The translations under genes and the position numbers were made by a program. 17,081 nucleotides of DNA, from positions 1 through 17,081 of the forward strand of contig JAQRMT010000020.1 of the NCBI GenBank assembly GCA_028599035.1, read 5' to 3'. Within the stretch, counting starts at the first letter, position 1, and every line of letters begins with the position of its first letter. This DNA comes from Gammaproteobacteria bacterium. GTDB taxonomy: Bacteria > Pseudomonadota > Gammaproteobacteria > PS1 > Pseudothioglobaceae. The notes under the pieces are model-generated. The model ran no database searches. It saw only the letters and a list, made by a program, of their open reading frames with translations, and was not told the DNA's origin. Below are positions 13,062 through 17,081 of this stretch, one piece after another.

Positions 13062-15454
13062 TATTTTTTCTCCAAAAGTTTCATAATTGCAGGCACTAAT
13101 AAAAAATCAGCAATTAGGGCGACAAAAATAGCACTGGCAGTCAAAACACCAAAATTAAACATATTGGTCATACTGGCACTTAACAGCACCAAAAACCCCA
13201 GTGAAAGTACAATAGAAGTAACCACAATTGCTCGCCCTGTGCCGATAAGGGTCAGCCTTGTGGCCTCATCAACACTTTTGCCTTCTAGGCGATAGCGATT
13301 AAAATTGTGCATAAAGTGCACCGTATCATCAACTGCAAGACCCAGCGCAATCGCACCCACCAACATTGAAAACATATCAAAAGGAATGCCGAAAGCCACC
13401 ATTATTGCCACAATGGTGAGCATGGGTAAGATGTTAGGAATCATACTGATTAAGCCAACTTTAATATTACCGATTAGAATTATCATCATAATGGCAATAA
13501 GCCCGAATGCCAGCACATAACTAATAGCACTAGAATGAATAGATTTTTCCATAATACTGGCAAGCAAAACCCCGATACCTGTGAAAGAAACTTCTGCGCT
13601 TGTGTCAAATTTTTGTGCAACTTCGACCTTAATTTTATTTAAAAATTGATTGTATTGAATCGCATCACCAAAGGGCACTTTAACCGTTATGCGGGCTTTA
13701 GAAAAAGCAGAATCCACAAAATCCTCCAAATCATCACTGCCGCTATTGGCAAATAAAAATAATTCTTGTGCGATTAAATCTTTATTGGCAGGGATTTTGT
13801 AAAACGCTGCTTTGTTGGCATTTAGCGCCTTATTGGTTTCCTTTAGCACATCCACTAAAGTGATGGTTTTGCCTACGAAAATACCCCCCTCTTTAAGCGT
13901 GTTGAGGTAATTGGTAGTCCTTTCAATTTTTTGTAATATTTCCGGTTCGTACAGTCCATTTTCACGCCCAGTATCAACAATAATCTCTAAAGTCATTGAG
14001 CCATTTAATTCTTTATCAATCGTCTCAACACTAACACGCACAGGATGGTTGTCTTCAAACCAGATGAGCGGGTAATGAGAAAATTTCATTTGTGTGGCAA
14101 AAAAGACAGCAACCACAATCATAATTCCACTGACCATTACAATAGATTTAGCACGAGTTAGTGCAAAATTAGCAATCTTATATAAGAGGTTATCCATTAT
14201 CTTATTGTGCGTGGTAGTTGGTTTGTGCTTGAGTTTCAGCGTAGAAATCATGGCTGGTAATAGCACCAAAACAAACAACAATCCCAACACAATACTGGCA
14301 CTGGCAAAAATACCTAAATTAGCCACAGGTGCAACTTCAGAAAAAGAAAATGACCACATTCCAGCAGCAGTGGTAAGCGAAGTCATCACAATGGCAAAGC
14401 CAGAATGCCCCATAGCAAAACGCAATGCTGATTTTTTATCGCCCGTTTTGGCAAAATCTTTATAAAACATTGCCAATAAATGAATGCTTGCCCCCGTAAT
14501 AACTGCCAGTAAAAACGAAGGCATAATTTGAGTAACAATCGTAAAAGGCGCATTAAACAGAGCCATAAGTGAAACAGCACTGATGATGGTTAGAACAACA
14601 GTAACAAGTGGTAATACAACGCCTGAGATGCGTCTAAACATAAGTGCCAACACAAAAATGACCATCAGCAGCATTTTTTGAATAAAACTTTTGGTGTCTT
14701 TTTGCATCGCTTGTTTGATAGCCCCTGAAAACAACGCCGATCCAGCAAGATGAATTTTAAAATTATCATTTTCGTATTTTTTAATAATTTGCTGCACTGC
14801 CTCAATAATTTTGGTGTTTTCAGCATCTGTTAAATAGAGTTTTGGCGTGTCGTTAATTGTTTCTTCGGCAAACTCATCTTCCTCATTAATGACTATTTTT
14901 TCACCATTTTCATCAAAACTGGAATAAGTTAGAGTGTCAATAATGATATTGGTAAAAGTTTTATCATCATTAAACAGTAAATCTTTTAATAAAGGATTAG
15001 AAATTGCCAGTTGCTTCTTAGCATTGAGTGTGGATTTGTTAATTTTATAGTTATCAAATAAATCTTCAACAATTAAACTATCTGTTGTGCCATGAGTATT
15101 TCTAGCGTTTATCAAAGAATTGACTTCTTCAATATAAGGTAAATTATTTTCTAATTCTTGATGCAGTGTTGCCAGTTTTTTAAGAAAATCAGGGTTAAAA
15201 ATATCTTTGGTCTTGACGGCAACTAATATTTTTTCATCTCTACCAAACTGATCACGAAATTCATCATATTTAATGCGTAATTCATCCGTTTTGTGTAAAA
15301 ACCCTTCGGTTGAAGTGTCCATTTTAAGATTCGGCAGATTAGAGCCAAGTGCTGCGACAACAAGTAAAACCGCAAGAATGGTTTTTTTACTATTTTCAAA
15401 AATAAAATCCGCTAAATATTCAAATTTTTTCTCTGTTTTTAATCGCCAGTCCAT
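13061..15454 (-). CDS. RND superfamily exporter, MMPL/HAE type
   Basis: A 797-residue inner-membrane pump with two-fold repeat architecture: one N-terminal span (about residues 24-42), a large periplasmic loop, five to six spans (about 235-410), a second lone span (about 430-450), a second periplasmic loop, and a final cluster of spans. The final cluster carries GLAVDDTVHFMHNFNRYRLE (around residues 705-724), the proton-relay motif of this class. The size matches MMPL-type hydrophobe exporters, not tripartite drug pumps (about 1030 aa). I prefer the ATG at 15454: GAGTG lies six bases upstream and it starts five bases after the glutathione transferase stop. A GTG at 15463 would overlap that stop by four bases. 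No membrane-fusion protein is encoded nearby, which argues for partnership with the LolA-like protein instead. Confidence 0.93.
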   Translation of the reverse strand: MDWRLKTEKKFEYLADFIFENSKKTILAVLLVVAALGSNLPNLKMDTSTEGFLHKTDELRIKYDEFRDQFGRDEKILVAVKTKDIFNPDFLKKLATLHQELENNLPYIEEVNSLINARNTHGTTDSLIVEDLFDNYKINKSTLNAKKQLAISNPLLKDLLFNDDKTFTNIIIDTLTYSSFDENGEKIVINEEDEFAEETINDTPKLYLTDAENTKIIEAVQQIIKKYENDNFKIHLAGSALFSGAIKQAMQKDTKSFIQKMLLMVIFVLALMFRRISGVVLPLVTVVLTIISAVSLMALFNAPFTIVTQIMPSFLLAVITGASIHLLAMFYKDFAKTGDKKSALRFAMGHSGFAIVMTSLTTAAGMWSFSFSEVAPVANLGIFASASIVLGLLFVLVLLPAMISTLKLKHKPTTTHNKIMDNLLYKIANFALTRAKSIVMVSGIMIVVAVFFATQMKFSHYPLIWFEDNHPVRVSVETIDKELNGSMTLEIIVDTGRENGLYEPEILQKIERTTNYLNTLKEGGIFVGKTITLVDVLKETNKALNANKAAFYKIPANKDLIAQELFLFANSGSDDLEDFVDSAFSKARITVKVPFGDAIQYNQFLNKIKVEVAQKFDTSAEVSFTGIGVLLASIMEKSIHSSAISYVLAFGLIAIMMIILIGNIKVGLISMIPNILPMLTIVAIMVAFGIPFDMFSMLVGAIALGLAVDDTVHFMHNFNRYRLEGKSVDEATRLTLIGTGRAIVVTSIVLSLGFLVLLSASMTNMFNFGVLTASAIFVALIADFLLVPAIMKLLEKK

Positions 15455-15459
15455 AATAA

Positions 15460-16119
15460 TCACTCTATAAGTAAAGTTGAAAGATAGCCTTCTCGTGCTT
15501 CAATGTTGGAATAATACACATCATCCAGCCCATCAACCACAGAATTTTTAACCACATCAAGCGCTAAAACCGCCTCACTCCAGGCGCTCAAATGTTTGAA
15601 CTTTGTGATAGATAAAGCATTATCACAAAATTCATTAATCCATGCCAAGCGCATAAAAAATGGTGCAATTGCCGCATCAATCATATTAAATTCATTGCCA
15701 TTAAAGAATTTTTCTTGGTTTTTTATCGCCTCAAGTTTAGCGAATTTTTCAAATAAGTTTATTTTTGCGGTGTTGAATTTCTCCTCATCACCTGTTACTA
15801 GATTGAATAAATCATCAAACATAGTGCCATAAAAGGCAATCCATGAGCGATTGTTGGCTTTTTTAACCACATCTTTAGGATGCAAATCTAGTGCGCCAAT
15901 ATCGTTCACAAACTCGCCAATCACTGAAGATTCGAATACAATTTTATCATCCACTTTTAGTAATGGCACTTGTCCTGTTGGTGAAATTTCTTTAAACCAA
16001 TCAGGCGGGTCCATTGGATTGATGTAAGTTGTTTCAAAATCAAGTTTTTGTGCGTTTAATAAAATCACTGTGCGTTGTGCAAATGGGCAAAGTTTAAAGC
16101 TAATCAGTTCTAATTTCAT
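15460..16119 (-). CDS. glutathione S-transferase family protein
   Basis: 219 residues from the ATG at 16119, which has a strong AAAGGAG ribosome site upstream. An ATG at 16155 would extend through a hairpin and is rejected. The N-terminal thioredoxin-like domain has KLCPFAQRTVILL with a Cys-Pro-Phe active site (C11) and the glutathione-binding SPTGQVPLL and ESSVIGEFV segments. The rest is the helical C-terminal domain. The Cys-type site resembles omega-class or SspA-like proteins, which act as thiol transferases or lyases more than as classical conjugating enzymes. It is the first gene after the hairpin and is contiguous with the RND pump, so it may modify or reduce something connected with the exported compound, or may merely share the transcript. 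Confidence 0.9.
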   Translation of the reverse strand: MKLELISFKLCPFAQRTVILLNAQKLDFETTYINPMDPPDWFKEISPTGQVPLLKVDDKIVFESSVIGEFVNDIGALDLHPKDVVKKANNRSWIAFYGTMFDDLFNLVTGDEEKFNTAKINLFEKFAKLEAIKNQEKFFNGNEFNMIDAAIAPFFMRLAWINEFCDNALSITKFKHLSAWSEAVLALDVVKNSVVDGLDDVYYSNIEAREGYLSTLLIE

Positions 16120-16134
16120 TTTTTTCTCCTTTAA

Positions 16135-16157
16135 TGGTGAAGGCCTTGCCTTCACCA
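16135..16157 (-). other. perfect 10-bp hairpin between rlmH and the GST gene
   Basis: TGGTGAAGGC (16135-16144) pairs perfectly with GCCTTCACCA (16148-16157) across a three-base loop. On the minus-strand transcript it begins two bases after the rlmH stop codon and ends just before the GST ribosome site. It lacks a T-run on either strand, so it is not a standard intrinsic terminator. It could be an RNA processing or stability element, a weak attenuator, or a copy of a dispersed palindromic repeat. The sequence shows the stem; its function is not established. Confidence 0.6.
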
Positions 16158-16159
16158 GA

Positions 16160-16627
16160 TTATTCCCGATGGTAAGGGTGGTTGGTTAATAACGAATGGG
16201 CGCGATAAATTTGCTCTACTGCTAATAATCGTGCCATTGAATGTGGTAAGGTAAGATTTGATAACCCCCATGTGAGGTGTGTATGTTGTTTGACAGCGTT
16301 ACTCAAGCCATCAGCGCCGCCAACCAATAAAGCAACACTGTCGCCGTTTTGTTGCCAATTTTTCATGATATTGGCAATCTCTTTGGTGGTGTGTTGTTTG
16401 CCGTGCTCGTCAAAAGCGATAATTAAATTCGCCCCTGCGCTGGCTTTAATTAGTAACTCACCTTCAAGTTCTTTAATTTGTTCAATATTCTTGCCTTTGC
16501 GTTTTTGTGCCTCAGGTGTGGTTAGGCTAAAATTCAGTTCACGAGGTAATTGTTTTTGATAATGGTTAATCCCTGTTTGTATCCAATCTGGCATTTTTTT
16601 ACCAATGGCAATCAGATTGATTTTCAC
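16160..16627 (-). CDS. rlmH: 23S rRNA pseudouridine-1915 N3-methyltransferase RlmH
   Basis: RlmH is a small SPOUT methyltransferase that modifies helix 69 of 23S rRNA in assembled 70S ribosomes. All 155 residues match the family (E. coli also 155): MKINLIAIGKKMPDWI, the SAM-pocket LIIAFDEHGKQ and VALLVGGADGL, and the C-terminal LPHSMARLLAVEQIYRAHSLL ending in HPYHRE. The start codon is GTG, overlapping the rsfS stop by four bases (GTGA), with AGGAG ten bases upstream. It follows the conserved nadD-rsfS-rlmH order. In many relatives PBP2/RodA genes come next; here the transferase and exporter genes follow instead. Confidence 0.97.
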   Translation of the reverse strand: MKINLIAIGKKMPDWIQTGINHYQKQLPRELNFSLTTPEAQKRKGKNIEQIKELEGELLIKASAGANLIIAFDEHGKQHTTKEIANIMKNWQQNGDSVALLVGGADGLSNAVKQHTHLTWGLSNLTLPHSMARLLAVEQIYRAHSLLTNHPYHRE

Positions 16628-16956
16628 TCGTTACTCGCTCCTGACCATAGTTTTTCTAACTTATAAAATTCTCTGGTTTTTTCACTCATAATATGTACCA
16701 CCACCTCTGCTAAATCAATCAGCATCCAGTGCCCTGTTTCCGCACCTTCAATGCCGACGACTTTCATCCCTAGGCGTTTTGCTTCAATTTTTACATTGTT
16801 AGCGATACCACGCACATGCTGGGTGGAGCGACCCGTGGCAATCACAATCGCCTCAATATCTGCACTTTGTTCTAGCACTTTTAAGGTAACAATATCCTCA
16901 CCTTTGAGTTCATCGATAATATCAGTAACTGCCTTTAATTGTTGTTTTAAATTCAT
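16624..16956 (-). CDS. rsfS: ribosome silencing factor RsfS
   Basis: RsfS binds ribosomal protein uL14 on the 50S subunit and blocks joining with 30S, lowering translation during starvation. At 110 residues it is close to E. coli RsfS (105). Family features are LKGEDIVTLKVLEQS, IVIATGRSTQHVRGIANNV, EGAETGHWMLIDLAEVVVHIM and REFYKLEKLW. Its ATG overlaps the nadD stop by four bases (ATGA) with no separate ribosome site, so it depends on coupling to nadD. It overlaps rlmH by four bases at the other end. Confidence 0.96.
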   Translation of the reverse strand: MNLKQQLKAVTDIIDELKGEDIVTLKVLEQSADIEAIVIATGRSTQHVRGIANNVKIEAKRLGMKVVGIEGAETGHWMLIDLAEVVVHIMSEKTREFYKLEKLWSGASNE

Positions 16957-17081
16957 AGTTTTTCAATATATTTAATAATATTCTCAGGCAAGAGTCTTGA
17001 TAAATCTTGCTGGTTGTGTATTTTACTTCTAATTTGTGTTGATGAAATGTCAACTAACGGCGTTTTTGCAAAATATACATC
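16953..17081 (-). CDS. nadD: nicotinate-nucleotide adenylyltransferase NadD, C-terminal part only
   Basis: The last 42 codons and the TGA stop of a gene entering from the right edge are visible. They read TPLVDISSTQIRSKI, then HNQQDLSRLLPENIIKYIEKL. The ISSTxIR motif and the closing L-L-P-x-x-[IV]-x-x-Y-I pattern are the C-terminal nucleotide-binding signature of NadD, which adenylates nicotinate mononucleotide in NAD synthesis. The position immediately before rsfS matches the widely conserved nadD-rsfS pair. The stop overlaps the rsfS ATG (ATGA). Most of the gene lies outside the window. Confidence 0.88.
   Translation of the reverse strand, partial: DVYFAKTPLVDISSTQIRSKIHNQQDLSRLLPENIIKYIEKL

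Noticed and set aside
13305..13520. 71-codon plus-strand ORF within the pump gene
   Set aside because: Antisense shadow over the conserved proton-relay region of the pump, with no independent support.
14094..14465. 123-codon plus-strand ORF opposite the RND pump gene
   Set aside because: It is antisense to a clearly coding exporter, has no ribosome site, and its hydrophobic composition mirrors the membrane spans on the other strand.
16120..16155. Upstream ATG for the glutathione transferase
   Set aside because: The extra 12 residues are encoded by the hairpin and the ribosome site, and homologous folds begin at the later Met.
1..17081. CRISPR arrays, tRNA or rRNA genes, insertion sequences
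   Set aside because: No regularly spaced repeats, cloverleaf-like segments, rRNA sequence, transposase ORFs or paired terminal repeats were recognised by eye.

Overview
The window is a compact, AT-rich stretch of a gammaproteobacterial chromosome. The gene content (rlmD, ampG, nagZ, djlA, uvrD, epmB and the nadD-rsfS-rlmH block), the low GC, the very short intergenic gaps and the many start/stop overlaps would fit a small-genome marine sulfur-oxidiser lineage of the SUP05/Thioglobus or mussel-symbiont type. That placement is inferred from gene content and style; no rRNA or other marker gene is present.

Left part, plus strand (1-6679): the 3' part of rlmD (23S rRNA m5U methyltransferase), then a Phd/YefM antitoxin with a PIN-domain toxin, then a small membrane-protein ORF followed by a conserved-looking reading frame that has no start codon. 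Next comes a tightly coupled peptidoglycan-recycling run: a leaderless YkuD-domain protein (probably a cytoplasmic L,D-carboxypeptidase like Acinetobacter ElsL), a single-domain rhodanese, the muropeptide permease AmpG and the beta-N-acetylglucosaminidase NagZ. A 93-residue conserved hypothetical protein and the membrane-anchored co-chaperone DjlA end the run.

Middle (6683-10983): uvrD on the minus strand converges on djlA. A divergent intergenic region of about 120 bases carries a plausible promoter for a 61-residue acidic protein with an RMF-like spacing of aromatic and glycine residues and its own strong terminator. epmB (EF-P lysine 2,3-aminomutase) begins only a few bases after that terminator. 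Its 3' end overlaps a minus-strand TlpA-type thioredoxin, which is divergent from a YfgD-type ArsC protein with only 11 bases between their start codons.

Right part, minus strand (10989-17081): transcription runs nadD (partial) - rsfS - rlmH - hairpin - glutathione S-transferase - RND/MMPL exporter - LolA-like periplasmic protein - DUF1302-type outer-membrane barrel. The last four genes are essentially contiguous. They look like one envelope-spanning export unit: inner-membrane pump, periplasmic carrier and outer-membrane barrel, plausibly for a lipid or other hydrophobic compound. This unit is the most interesting system in the window. The next most interesting are the leaderless YkuD protein in the AmpG/NagZ recycling operon and the RMF-like small protein. 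No rRNA, tRNA, CRISPR array or insertion sequence was seen.
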